A DNA stretch of 64,000 bases from Hespellia sp. (lineage in GTDB: Bacteria; Bacillota; Clostridia; Lachnospirales; Lachnospiraceae), in contig JAQVCP010000004.1 in the NCBI GenBank assembly GCA_028689735.1, positions 44,481-108,480 on the forward strand. The letters are read 5' to 3'. A program made the position numbers and the translations under genes. Shown piece by piece: positions 28,177 to 37,768 of this stretch. Below the pieces are notes generated by a model. The model was not told the DNA's origin, searched no databases, and was given only the letters and a program-made list of their open reading frames with translations. The number at the start of each line of letters is the position of its first letter. The first letter of the stretch is position 1.

Positions 28177-29328
28177 TCAAGAGGAGCGGCATTTCGCTTT
28201 TGCCATTGTCCTTTCATATGATTCTTGAAGAGAAACAGGCTTATGGTTATGGTAGAGTTCCAGAAACTCCATGGTATGATTACATTTTGGACATTGAAGC
28301 GGATCGTAACCAAAAGAAAGAAGGATGAGTTTTCGCCAGGTATTGAAGTCCAGTATAATCCGGTGTTTGGATTTGGATACAGCTTTATGAAGAGAGTTGT
28401 CTATTTCACGATGGCGTGCATAAAGACCGTAATAACGTGTCATTTTAAAATGTTTTTCTGGAATGTGCTGAATTAGGAGCTTTATAAAATCCAGTACAGG
28501 TAAGGTTTTCTGGACATAGGAATTATCCTCATGCTTATTGTAGTGAAAAGTCACGTTTTCGCCATCATAAGAATCGATGCGAGAGGAAGCAATAACAGGG
28601 CGGCCAAGATATCTGCTTATGTATTTAACAACAGTGTCAGGATCACAGAGATTAGGTTTTGCGTAGACATAAAACCCATTCTTATCCTTTTTGTAAATGA
28701 GAGACTTCGTTTTTTTGAAAGAATCACCAAGTTTTGCCAGCATCAGATTGAGCAGGGCAGTCTGAAAAGATTTTCGGAGATAATTGTAATCAAAATATTT
28801 GACAACTCTCCAAAAGCCATCATCAGAGAAACCACCTTCCGTAAGAAGGCAATGAATGTGAGGATTCCATTCAAGGGGTCTACCAAATGTATGAAGGACA
28901 CAGATAAACCCCGGAACAAAGTTTTTTGACTTGTTGAGTTTGTGGAATATTTCCAAAAGCACGCTGCGTACAGCCTGAAATAAACAATTCAGGAGAGAAC
29001 GATCTTCAAGGAAAAAATGACGGAGATTTTCATCAATTGTAAACACAAGATGCCGGTGAGTACAGCGGATCAGCTTAAAAGACATTTTTGTTGACCGGTC
29101 AATGCAGTACTTGTTGCCGCAGGTAGGGCAAAATTTAGAGTGACAGCGAAAAGGAACGAATTTAAGTTCACCGCAACAAGGGCATCCATACATGGCACCG
29201 CCATAGGAAGGATCCCCACAGTTTACCATCTTCTCAATGTTTTCCATAACAACAGGACGAGGATGGAGGATGTATTGAATTTCTTCATAATGTTCCAGAA
29301 ATATTTGCTTTAGTTTATTCATCTTCAT
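28177..29328 (-). CDS. IS91-family transposase (zinc-binding N-terminus, HUH/Y2 nuclease)
   Basis: CPCCGELKFVPFRCHSKFCPTCGNKYC zinc domain; NPHIHCLLTEGG (HxH); VVKYISRYLGRPVIA (YxxxY). Confidence 0.9.
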   Translation of the reverse strand: MKMNKLKQIFLEHYEEIQYILHPRPVVMENIEKMVNCGDPSYGGAMYGCPCCGELKFVPFRCHSKFCPTCGNKYCIDRSTKMSFKLIRCTHRHLVFTIDENLRHFFLEDRSLLNCLFQAVRSVLLEIFHKLNKSKNFVPGFICVLHTFGRPLEWNPHIHCLLTEGGFSDDGFWRVVKYFDYNYLRKSFQTALLNLMLAKLGDSFKKTKSLIYKKDKNGFYVYAKPNLCDPDTVVKYISRYLGRPVIASSRIDSYDGENVTFHYNKHEDNSYVQKTLPVLDFIKLLIQHIPEKHFKMTRYYGLYARHREIDNSLHKAVSKSKHRIILDFNTWRKLILLSFGYDPLQCPKCNHTMEFLELYHNHKPVSLQESYERTMAKAKCRSS

Positions 29329-29363
29329 GAAAACATTATGAAAGAAAAAAGGAAAAAAGAAAA

Positions 29364-29418
29364 CCCCTAAATTCCCCTCATGAATGAGGGGTTAGGGGAG
29401 TTGAGGTGCCGAAGGCAC
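29364..29418. repeat. long bulged hairpin plus small hairpin, candidate second terminus of the IS91-like element
   Basis: CCCCTAA-att-CCCCTCA-TGAA-TGAGGGG-TTAGGGG (29364-29398) and GTGCC-GAA-GGCAC (29406-29418). Confidence 0.6.
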
Positions 29419-29661
29419 TTTCCTGTAGCGCACAGTAAGGTGGAAATTCGGTATAAAAAATGCGGACGATTGTGCTATTGTATTTTAAGCCAGTGGCAAG
29501 TACACTGATATTATGAAACTATTCATGTATACATGATATTCTGTTGTGGAAATGTGCGGACTGACGGAAGCAAAGCTGCCATATGACAGGATGAATGTTT
29601 ACTGCATTTTTAGCGGTAGTACAAAAAAGGTAGCCGATACTTTGCAGAAGGAGGATTTTTT

Positions 29662-31821
29662 ATGAAGAGTACAGGTAGAATGACTTTGCCGAGTGAATCA
29701 AATTTTCTTGAACAGACAAAGGAGATGCTTGACAAATTGGGGGCGGATGCTATCCGCGACAGTGATGGTACAAAACTGGATGATGAAATCAAACAGTTAG
29801 ATGCCAGAATCTATACCACATATTTTGTTGCACGAGGTCATAATGAGTTTGCGAGGGAGCACATGGATGAATGCCAGCAGCTTTATCTGATGTCAAAGCA
29901 CCATACCGCAAAGGGGGGGACTTTATCCATTGATTTTATGGACGGGTATTATGGAGAGCAAGTAGTCCCCGATTATATCCATGATGTGAAAAAATGGTGG
30001 GAAGTAATTGACCGCACGGAAGATAAAGTTGTTTCGCCGGAAGACTGGGAACTGCGCAAGGAAGAAAATCAGATGATACTGACTCATGCAAAGCCATTTC
30101 ATGAGTACACGGTATCTTTCCTCGTCTATGCAATCTGGGATCCGACCCAGATGTATAACCACATTACGAATAACTGGGGAGATAAGCCACATGATATTCC
30201 TTTTGATGTCAGACAGACGAATTCTGGAACATTTGCAAAAGAATATTTGATTCAGTGGCTGAAAGAAAATCCGCGTGTTGACGTTGTACGTTTCACCACA
30301 TTTTTCTATCATTTTACTTTGGTGTTCAACGATCAGGCGAAGGAAAAGTTCGTAGACTGGTTCGGATATGGAGCGACCGTTTCGGTAAGGGCATTGGAAG
30401 AGTTTGAAGAGGAATATGGTTACGCTCTCAGACCAGAGGATATCGTTGACAAGGGCTACTATAATTCTACTTTCCGTGTTCCAACAAAGCACTATCTTGA
30501 TTATATGACATTTGTCCAGAAATTCGTTGCCAGAAAGGCGAAAGAACTGGTGGATATTGTGCATGATGCTGGAAGAGAAGCGATGATGTTCCTGGGAGAT
30601 AACTGGATTGGAACCGAGCCGTATGGCCCATATTTTGAGGAGATTGGTCTGGATGCTGTGGTTGGAAGTGTGGGCGGTGGTGCCACACTTAGACTGATTT
30701 CAGATATTCCCCACGTCAAATATACAGAAGGCCGTTTCCTGCCATATTTCTTCCCAGATACGTTTTATGAGGGAAATGATCCATGTATTGAGGCAGCAGA
30801 GAACTGGCTCAGTGCACGGCGTGCCATCATGAGAAAACCGATTGACAGAATGGGCTATGGTGGATATCTAAGCCTTGCGTACAAGTTCCCAGCATTTACT
30901 GATTATATAGCAAAGGTGGCAGATGAATTCCGTATGATTTCTGATAATATCGGTGGAAGCAAACCATATAGTCCGGTTACTGTTGGCATTTTAAACTGTT
31001 GGGGGAAGATTCGATCCTGGCAATGCTTTATGGTTGCGCATGCCCTCTGGTATAAGCAGATTTATTCCTATCTGGGGGTACTGGAATCTCTGAGCGGCGC
31101 TGCAGTAGAGGTAAAGTTCATTAATTTTGAGGATTTGGAGAATGAAGAACTTTTGGATGAACTGGATGTCATCATCAATGCGGGCGATGCCATGACCGCA
31201 TTTTCAGGCGGAGAGAAGTGGCAGGATGAAAAGCTGGTATCAAGACTACGCAAATGGGTATACGATGGAGGCGGATTTGTCGGAATCGGAGAGCCATCAG
31301 CATATGAAAAAGGCGGAAGATTCTTCCAGATGGCAGATGTTCTGGGCGTGGATAAGGAGTTGGGCTTTACATTATCTACAGACAAGTATTTTACCAGTCA
31401 GACAGCATCCCACTTTATTACGAAGGATGCAGGTGATTCCATCGACTTTGGCGAGAGCATGAAAAATATCTATGCGCTTTCCGAAGAGACAGAGATTGCA
31501 GAATATTCAAACGGCGAGATTCATCTTGCGGCACATGACTACGGAAAGGGACGCGGTGTCTATATTGCCGGGCTTCCTTATAGCTACAAAAATACAAGGC
31601 TCCTGCTTCGAAGCATCTATTATGCGTGTAGGAAAGAGAATGAGTTCGACAGGTGGTCCTCTGATAATCTTTTCTGTGAGGTAAATGTGTATCCGGAGAC
31701 GGGATTATATGCAATCCTGAATAATTCAAATGAAACCCAGCAAACCAATTTTTACAATGCGGACGGAGTGGCAGAAGCGATGGAGCTAAGACCGGGAGAA
31801 ATCATCTGGCGCAGGATATAA
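29662..31821 (+). CDS. lnpA: 1,3-beta-galactosyl-N-acetylhexosamine phosphorylase (GH112; lacto-N-biose/galacto-N-biose phosphorylase)
   Basis: 719 aa; STGRMTLPSESNFLEQTKEMLDKLGADAIRDSDGTKLDDEI...YTTYFVARGHNEFA, typical GH112 N-terminus; cluster context. Confidence 0.9.
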   Translation: MKSTGRMTLPSESNFLEQTKEMLDKLGADAIRDSDGTKLDDEIKQLDARIYTTYFVARGHNEFAREHMDECQQLYLMSKHHTAKGGTLSIDFMDGYYGEQVVPDYIHDVKKWWEVIDRTEDKVVSPEDWELRKEENQMILTHAKPFHEYTVSFLVYAIWDPTQMYNHITNNWGDKPHDIPFDVRQTNSGTFAKEYLIQWLKENPRVDVVRFTTFFYHFTLVFNDQAKEKFVDWFGYGATVSVRALEEFEEEYGYALRPEDIVDKGYYNSTFRVPTKHYLDYMTFVQKFVARKAKELVDIVHDAGREAMMFLGDNWIGTEPYGPYFEEIGLDAVVGSVGGGATLRLISDIPHVKYTEGRFLPYFFPDTFYEGNDPCIEAAENWLSARRAIMRKPIDRMGYGGYLSLAYKFPAFTDYIAKVADEFRMISDNIGGSKPYSPVTVGILNCWGKIRSWQCFMVAHALWYKQIYSYLGVLESLSGAAVEVKFINFEDLENEELLDELDVIINAGDAMTAFSGGEKWQDEKLVSRLRKWVYDGGGFVGIGEPSAYEKGGRFFQMADVLGVDKELGFTLSTDKYFTSQTASHFITKDAGDSIDFGESMKNIYALSEETEIAEYSNGEIHLAAHDYGKGRGVYIAGLPYSYKNTRLLLRSIYYACRKENEFDRWSSDNLFCEVNVYPETGLYAILNNSNETQQTNFYNADGVAEAMELRPGEIIWRRI

Positions 31822-31999
31822 CGGAATTCCCCTTTAGTTTGTGAACAAATTGTTACCAAGTTATGTATAATTTGTGTAAAATCTGTGTATTGATTGTGCA
31901 AAATTAGAAGCAAATAAGATAAAGCAATTTGCAATTCACATGATATAATGGAACTAACAAATGAGTTGTGTGACAATTTCAACTAAAAGGAGGAAAAGT

Positions 32000-33295
32000 A
32001 TGAAAAAGAAGTTATTGAGTGTGCTGCTTTGTGCGGCGATGGTAGGAACACTTGCAGCAGGTTGTGGAAGCAAAGCTTCTGACAGTGGTTCAACAGCAAG
32101 TTCCGAAGACAGTAAGGTATCGGATGATACACTTGTTTATTGGTCTATGTGGGAGGCAACAGAGCCACAGGGAATCGCAATTCAGGAAGCAGTAGATGCA
32201 TACACAGAAGAGACGGGCGTAAAGGTTGATGTTCAGTTCAAGGGACGTACCGGACAGCGCGAGGGTCTTCAGGCAGCATTAGATGCAGGAACACATATCG
32301 ATTTGTTTGATGAAGATATTGACCGTGTGAATGGATCATGGGGCAAGTATCTGATGGACCTTGAGGAATATGCAAAAGCAGCAGATTATGAAGCTACTGC
32401 AAATGCAGGTCTGATATCAGCTTGTAGAGAAGTTGGCAGTGGAACATTAAAATCAATTCCTTATCAGCCGAATGTATTTGCATTCTTCTATAATAAAGAC
32501 CTATTCAAGCAGGCTGGAATTACATCAGAGCCTACTACATGGGATGAATTCTTAGCTGTTTGTCAGAAATTAAAAGATGCAGGAATTACACCAATCACAT
32601 GTGATGATGCTTACGCAGACTGCATGATCGGTTACCACTTAGGACGTCTTGGCGGCGAAGATAAAGTAAAAGAGATCGTTGCAAATGGCGAGTGGGATGA
32701 TCCAATCGTTCTTCAGATGGCTCAGGATTATCAGGAACTGGCAGACAAAGGATATTTCTCAGAGAACATCGGATCCAACGTATGGCCAGCTGGTCAGAAC
32801 TCTGAATTAGCACTTGGTGAAGTTGCAATGTACCTCAATGGTTCATGGCTTCCAAACGAAGTTGCTGATACAGCAGGCGAAGACTTCAACTGGGGATGCT
32901 TCAGCTATCCGGCAGTTACAAAGGGTGCTATTGATACAGCTACAGGCGTAGAAGCAGCAAACTATGGCGCACAGGTATTTGCAATTAACAAAGATTCTAA
33001 GATGGGCCAGCAGGCATTTGACTTAATCTGCAAGATTACAAAGGGCGAATATGATGAGAAATTAGCTACAGAGTCTAACGGTATTCCAGCAGATACTTCT
33101 AATGCAGAGTGGCCGGCACTTGTTAAATGTACAAAACCAGTTATGGAAGCTTGTACAACACGTTACTCTTGGGCTGTTGGTATTGAGAGCGACGAAGATA
33201 TGACACCTGTTATCAAAGAAAACTTCATCAAATTAATGGCTGGAACACTGGATGCTCAGGGATTTGTTGATGCAATGAAGGCAGCTAGTAAATAG
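32000..33295 (+). CDS. sugar ABC transporter extracellular solute-binding lipoprotein
   Basis: MKKKLLSVLLCAAMVGTLAAGCGSKAS lipobox; SBP family 1 layout. Confidence 0.9.
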   Translation: MKKKLLSVLLCAAMVGTLAAGCGSKASDSGSTASSEDSKVSDDTLVYWSMWEATEPQGIAIQEAVDAYTEETGVKVDVQFKGRTGQREGLQAALDAGTHIDLFDEDIDRVNGSWGKYLMDLEEYAKAADYEATANAGLISACREVGSGTLKSIPYQPNVFAFFYNKDLFKQAGITSEPTTWDEFLAVCQKLKDAGITPITCDDAYADCMIGYHLGRLGGEDKVKEIVANGEWDDPIVLQMAQDYQELADKGYFSENIGSNVWPAGQNSELALGEVAMYLNGSWLPNEVADTAGEDFNWGCFSYPAVTKGAIDTATGVEAANYGAQVFAINKDSKMGQQAFDLICKITKGEYDEKLATESNGIPADTSNAEWPALVKCTKPVMEACTTRYSWAVGIESDEDMTPVIKENFIKLMAGTLDAQGFVDAMKAASK

Positions 33296-33342
33296 CTTTC
33301 TGGACAAGCGAAGCAATTCACACAATTACATAAGTAGACCTT

Positions 33343-33377
33343 ATATGGTGGCATCGTAGTTAGCGCTGCCACCATAT
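33343..33377 (+). promoter_or_regulatory. intercistronic hairpin between binding protein and permease genes
   Basis: ATATGGTGGCA / TGCCACCATAT perfect 11-bp stem, 13-nt loop, no following T-tract. Confidence 0.65.
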
Positions 33378-33470
33378 TTATATCAAAAAGTATGCAGAAG
33401 ATGGCGTCACTGGCGCGCTTGCTGCGTCAGAAGAAAAACCTGTGATACAGAAGTGAAGGAGGTTATGACG

Positions 33471-34376
33471 TTGAAGAAAAATAAATCTATGATTATCATT
33501 TTCCTTGCTCCTGCCGTTATTCTGTTTTGTTCCATCTTTTTATATCCGATTATTCGTACATTGGTTATGAGTTTTTTTAAGATTGAGGGTGTAACAGATC
33601 CAATTGCGGAGTGGAGTTTTATGGGACTGGGAAATTATATCAACCTGTTTAAGACCAGTCTGTTTCGTACATCAATGGCCAACCTTGGAAAAATCTGGCT
33701 GTTTGGTGGAATTATCGTTATGAGTATTTCGTTATTACTGGCCGTTGTTCTGACCAGTGGAATCCGTTTTAAGAAATTTTTCCGTGCAGTAATTTATCTG
33801 CCGAATATCGTAAGTGCGGTGGCACTTGCAACAATGTGGCTGCAATATGTATACAGCCCAAAATTTGGTTTGCTAAAGAGCTTTTTTACAAAACTGGGGT
33901 TGGAGACTCTGTCTAAGACACAATGGTTAGACAATGAACATAAATTTGGAGCGCTGCTTCTTGCATATTGTTTCGGAATGGTTGGTTATCATATGCTGAT
34001 CTGGACCAGCGGAATTGAACGAATCAGCCCAGAGCTTTTTGAGGCAGCAACGATTGACGGAGCGAACAAACCGGCACAATTCCGATACATGACGCTGCCG
34101 CTTTTAAAAGGAGTATTTAAAACCAACATTACAATGTGGAGTGTAAGCTCTGTTGCATTCTTCCTTTGGTCGCAGTTGTTCTCATCTGTTACGGCTGATA
34201 CCAAGACAATTACACCAATGGTGTATATGTATTCGAAGGTATTTGGTGCAGGAAATTCAGTAACCGAACATGACGCAGGAATTGGTGCGGCAGTTGGTGT
34301 TATCTTAAGTATCTGTGTCGTTGTTGTATTTACACTTTGTAACAAATTGATCAAAGATGATGAATTAGAATTCTAA
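33471..34376 (+). CDS. sugar ABC transporter permease (MalF-type)
   Basis: EAATIDGANKPAQFRYMTLPLLK (EAA loop). SD AAGGAGG (33457-33463) favours TTG at 33471; in-frame ATG alternatives at 33465/33453. Confidence 0.88.
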   Translation: MKKNKSMIIIFLAPAVILFCSIFLYPIIRTLVMSFFKIEGVTDPIAEWSFMGLGNYINLFKTSLFRTSMANLGKIWLFGGIIVMSISLLLAVVLTSGIRFKKFFRAVIYLPNIVSAVALATMWLQYVYSPKFGLLKSFFTKLGLETLSKTQWLDNEHKFGALLLAYCFGMVGYHMLIWTSGIERISPELFEAATIDGANKPAQFRYMTLPLLKGVFKTNITMWSVSSVAFFLWSQLFSSVTADTKTITPMVYMYSKVFGAGNSVTEHDAGIGAAVGVILSICVVVVFTLCNKLIKDDELEF

Positions 34377-34389
34377 AGGAGGGGTGGAC

Positions 34390-35268
34390 ATGGCAAAAGA
34401 AAAGAAAGAATACAAAAAAGTCAACTGGAAACAGGAAGCCAAGCTCGCTCCGGGATATTTGATTTTAATTATCTGGGTACTTTTTACCGTTGTTTTACTG
34501 GGGTGGGTATTTGCGGCCAGCTTTTCAACTACAAAAGAGATCTATCAGGGAAATGCGTTGAAATTCCTTTCCGGTTTTCACTTCGAAAATTATGCAAAGG
34601 CATGGAGCGGAGGAAATGTATCAACCTTTTTCATGAACTCACTGGAGTATTCTATCATATCCTGTGTGCTGCTCATTATCATCTGTGCACCGGCAGCGTA
34701 TGTGTTATCCAGATTTACATTTTTTGGCAATAAGTTTATTCAGACCAGCTTCGTATCTTCCATGGGCGTACCTGTCATTATGATCGTATTACCATTGTTC
34801 TCGCTGATTTCGTCCCTTGGGATCCTGAATAATATATTAGCAAATAAGGCACTGCTGATTCTGTTATATATTGGAATCAATATTCCGTACACGACCATTT
34901 TCCTCATGACATTCTTTAGTAATATCTCGAGGACCTATGAAGAGGCAGCGGCAATTGATGGATGTCCTCCGAGACAGACTTTCTGGAGAATTATGTTTCC
35001 AATGGCTCAGTCAGGGCTGGCAACCGTGACAATCTTTAACTTTATTAATATCTGGAATGAGTATTTTCTGTCCTTGATTTTTGCCAACTCAGATAAACTC
35101 AAACCAGTAGCAGTTGGACTGTATGGCATGATTAATTCCATGAAATATACAGGGGACTGGGCAGGTATGTTTGCTGCTGTAATTATCGTATTCTTACCGA
35201 CGTTTGTGCTTTATATCTTCCTGTCAGAAAAGATTATTGGTGGTGTTACAGGTGGTATAAAAGGCTAA
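34390..35268 (+). CDS. sugar ABC transporter permease (MalG-type)
   Basis: EEAAAIDGCPPRQTFWRIMFPMAQ (EAA loop), multiple TM segments. Confidence 0.92.
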   Translation: MAKEKKEYKKVNWKQEAKLAPGYLILIIWVLFTVVLLGWVFAASFSTTKEIYQGNALKFLSGFHFENYAKAWSGGNVSTFFMNSLEYSIISCVLLIIICAPAAYVLSRFTFFGNKFIQTSFVSSMGVPVIMIVLPLFSLISSLGILNNILANKALLILLYIGINIPYTTIFLMTFFSNISRTYEEAAAIDGCPPRQTFWRIMFPMAQSGLATVTIFNFINIWNEYFLSLIFANSDKLKPVAVGLYGMINSMKYTGDWAGMFAAVIIVFLPTFVLYIFLSEKIIGGVTGGIKG

Positions 35269-35305
35269 AAAATATACAGTATGAATGCGTGGAGAGGAAA
35301 ACATT

Positions 35306-36421
35306 ATGGATAGAGAATATGCATGTTCAAAAAGAGCGGAGGCTATAGAGAATTTTCAGTTTATTGGAACATTAGTCAGTGCAGAACCTTATGGAAATGG
35401 TCACATCAATGACACATTCCGGCTTGTCTTTTCACAGCCGGACATGGGGAACCACAGGGTAATCCTACAGAGACTGAATCATGAGATATTTACACACCCT
35501 GAAGATGTTATGGAGAATATTCAGGGGGTTACAAGTTATTTAAGAAAACAAATCGCTGCAAATGGCGGAGACCCGGAGCGGGAGACATTGAATGTGATTT
35601 TGACCAAGGATGGAAAGCCTTATTATAAGGATTCCATTGGCTGTTATTGGAGAGCGTACTTCTTCATTGAGAACGCAACCTGCTATGATCAGGTAGAAAA
35701 GCCGGAAGATTTCTATGAAAGTGCTGTGGCGTTTGGGCATTTTCAGATGCTTCTTTCCGGGTATCCGGCAGAGTCGCTTCACGAAACAATCATAGGATTC
35801 CACGATACAGCGGCAAGATTCCTTACTTTTAAAAAGGTGGTAGAGGAGGACAAATGTGGCCGGGTCTCCTCGGTACAGAAGGAAATCGACTTTGTCCTTT
35901 CCCATGAAACGGACACCCGGATTCTCGGAGATATGCTTGCTGAGAAAAAGCTGCCACTGCGCGTTACACACAATGACACAAAGCTGAACAATATCATGAT
36001 TGATAATGTGACGAGAAAAGCAATCTGTGTGATTGACCTTGATACAGTAATGCCGGGGCTTGCAGTGAATGATTTCGGCGATTCAATCCGATTTGGTGCC
36101 AGCACAGCTGCGGAAGATGAGATGAATCTGGAAAAAGTGTCCTGTAGCATGGAGTTGTTTGAAACTTATACAAAAGGATTTATTGAGGGGTGTGAGGGCA
36201 AGCTTACAAAAGAAGAGCTGAAGATGCTTCCGGTGGGAGCAAAAGCCATGACGTTTGAGTGCGGAATGCGATTTTTGACAGATTATCTGGACGGGGATCA
36301 TTATTTCAAAATCAGCAGAGAGAATCATAATCTTGACCGTTGCCGGACACAATTCAAACTGGTTGAAGACATGGAGCAGAAATGGGACACAATGAATGCA
36401 ATTGTTGCAAAATATTGTTAG
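35306..36421 (+). CDS. lnpB: N-acetylhexosamine 1-kinase (APH-fold, NahK/LnpB-like)
   Basis: VTHNDTKLNNIMIDN...CVIDLDTVMPGLAVNDFGDSIRFG; position in cluster. Confidence 0.85.
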   Translation: MDREYACSKRAEAIENFQFIGTLVSAEPYGNGHINDTFRLVFSQPDMGNHRVILQRLNHEIFTHPEDVMENIQGVTSYLRKQIAANGGDPERETLNVILTKDGKPYYKDSIGCYWRAYFFIENATCYDQVEKPEDFYESAVAFGHFQMLLSGYPAESLHETIIGFHDTAARFLTFKKVVEEDKCGRVSSVQKEIDFVLSHETDTRILGDMLAEKKLPLRVTHNDTKLNNIMIDNVTRKAICVIDLDTVMPGLAVNDFGDSIRFGASTAAEDEMNLEKVSCSMELFETYTKGFIEGCEGKLTKEELKMLPVGAKAMTFECGMRFLTDYLDGDHYFKISRENHNLDRCRTQFKLVEDMEQKWDTMNAIVAKYC

Positions 36422-36440
36422 AACCAGCCCTGCTTAGGGA

Positions 36441-36471
36441 AAAAAGGGTCTGGAATTTCCAGACCCTTTTT
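36441..36471. terminator. intrinsic terminator between lnpB and araC-type regulator
   Basis: AAAAAGGGTCTGGAA-TTTCCAGACCCTTTTT. Confidence 0.85.
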
Positions 36472-36525
36472 GTGAAATATTCAGTTTAAAGATATTCATT
36501 GCAAAGATATTAGTTTCAAGGATGC

Positions 36526-37416
36526 TTATTGTTCCGTGTAGATTTTGATGGAAGAAGCGTATTCTGATGGTGTCATTCCTGCAATTTTTTTAAATTGTCT
36601 GGAAAAGTAATGGATGCTTGTGTATCCGAGAAATTCTGCAATCTGTGTGAAGTTGTGGTGATTTTCGCGTATCAGCTGTTTTGCAAGATGGATTTTCAAC
36701 TGTGAAAAATAGTCAATGACTCCACAGTTGTTCTGCTCGCGAAAAAGCTTTTGTACCTGCGAGCGGCTGATTAAATTGTCACGGCAGATAGATTCCAAAG
36801 TGACATGCTCGCGGATGTGTTCTTCCAGATATGTTGTAATACGAAGATAGGCTTCATCATCATTGCGTTTCTTTATGGATTTTGAAGGGTGGACACTGGG
36901 ACTCTGGAGATACTGGCTTCTTATCATATGAATCAGAAGTTCCTCCAGATAAAGCTTTATCATCTGCTGGGAACCAAAATAAGGCTCTGGCAGGAGTTCC
37001 AGCTTTTGTGTATAAGGATTATTGAATGGTGGGGCGATGCAGCGTTTCGCCTCGGCAATGATTTTGGCAATTAGGGAACGTTCTGCATCGTCGATAGTTA
37101 AAATTTTGTTTTCAAAAAAGTTCATTGCAGGAGAATCGCATTGGAAGGAGGCAACAACGATGTTCGGTGCACTGGTTCCATTTGCAGTCACATTGTGAAA
37201 TTCATTCGGCTTGTGAAAAATAATATCGCCTTTTTTTAAGGTGTAGAATTTGTCATCAGCCTGCACGTTGACTTCTCCCTTATCCATGCAGACAAATTCC
37301 CAAAAATCATGAGACTCCCCTGGAAATGCAAAATCGCTAAAATATTCAAAATAATGGATGCTGAATATCTTGTTAATTACTAAGTCTTCATTTAATGATA
37401 AACCTTGATATGCCAT
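36526..37416 (-). CDS. AraC-family transcriptional regulator with cupin sensor domain
   Basis: C-terminal HTH SRSQVQKLFREQN...FTQIAEFLGYTSIHYFSRQFKKIAGMTPSEYA. Confidence 0.93.
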   Translation of the reverse strand: MAYQGLSLNEDLVINKIFSIHYFEYFSDFAFPGESHDFWEFVCMDKGEVNVQADDKFYTLKKGDIIFHKPNEFHNVTANGTSAPNIVVASFQCDSPAMNFFENKILTIDDAERSLIAKIIAEAKRCIAPPFNNPYTQKLELLPEPYFGSQQMIKLYLEELLIHMIRSQYLQSPSVHPSKSIKKRNDDEAYLRITTYLEEHIREHVTLESICRDNLISRSQVQKLFREQNNCGVIDYFSQLKIHLAKQLIRENHHNFTQIAEFLGYTSIHYFSRQFKKIAGMTPSEYASSIKIYTEQ

Positions 37417-37768
37417 GTTAGTAACCTCACTTTATACATTGGATAGAACTTGTACAATCTTTCTAATCTTTATAATAGTTGAAAAAAACAGAAAATGCAA
37501 ACAATATTAATCAATTATATCAATCCACGGCAAGATGGGATACTGGTTCGCCGCGCACCTTTGTGGTAAACAAAATTATACAGAAAAATAGAAACAGAAT
37601 ATATTAAAAAAATATAGATATCGTGGGATGACATGATATAATTAAAAAAGCGCACAAAAACAAATTATATCATTTTGATGCGTTTTATATAGGAATGTTT
37701 CTATACAATGAAACAACAATAAAAAATATGTTCATGGCGTGAGAGCCAGACAGGATGGAGGGAATACA

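Larger units (their letters stand above)
27859..29418 (-). mobile_element. IS91-like (HUH, Y2) insertion element; boundaries approximate
   Basis: IS91-type transposase gene and downstream 59-aa ORF flanked by GC-rich hairpins in otherwise AT-rich intergenic DNA. Confidence 0.65.

Noticed and set aside
28225-28929. Plus-strand ORFs (83 aa, 132 aa) opposite the IS91-like transposase
   Set aside because: Antisense shadows of a clearly supported coding gene with zinc, HxH and YxxxY motifs.
27799-29661. Possible tRNA or integrase-type island boundary at the glycan cluster
   Set aside because: No tRNA-like cloverleaf, integrase or direct repeats recognised; only the IS91-like element is supported.
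37500-37570. Slightly GC-richer patch (CCACGGCAAGATGGGATACTGGTTCGCCGCGCACC) in the AraC-nucleotidyltransferase intergenic region
   Set aside because: No convincing stem, ORF or repeat; a weak compositional impression only.
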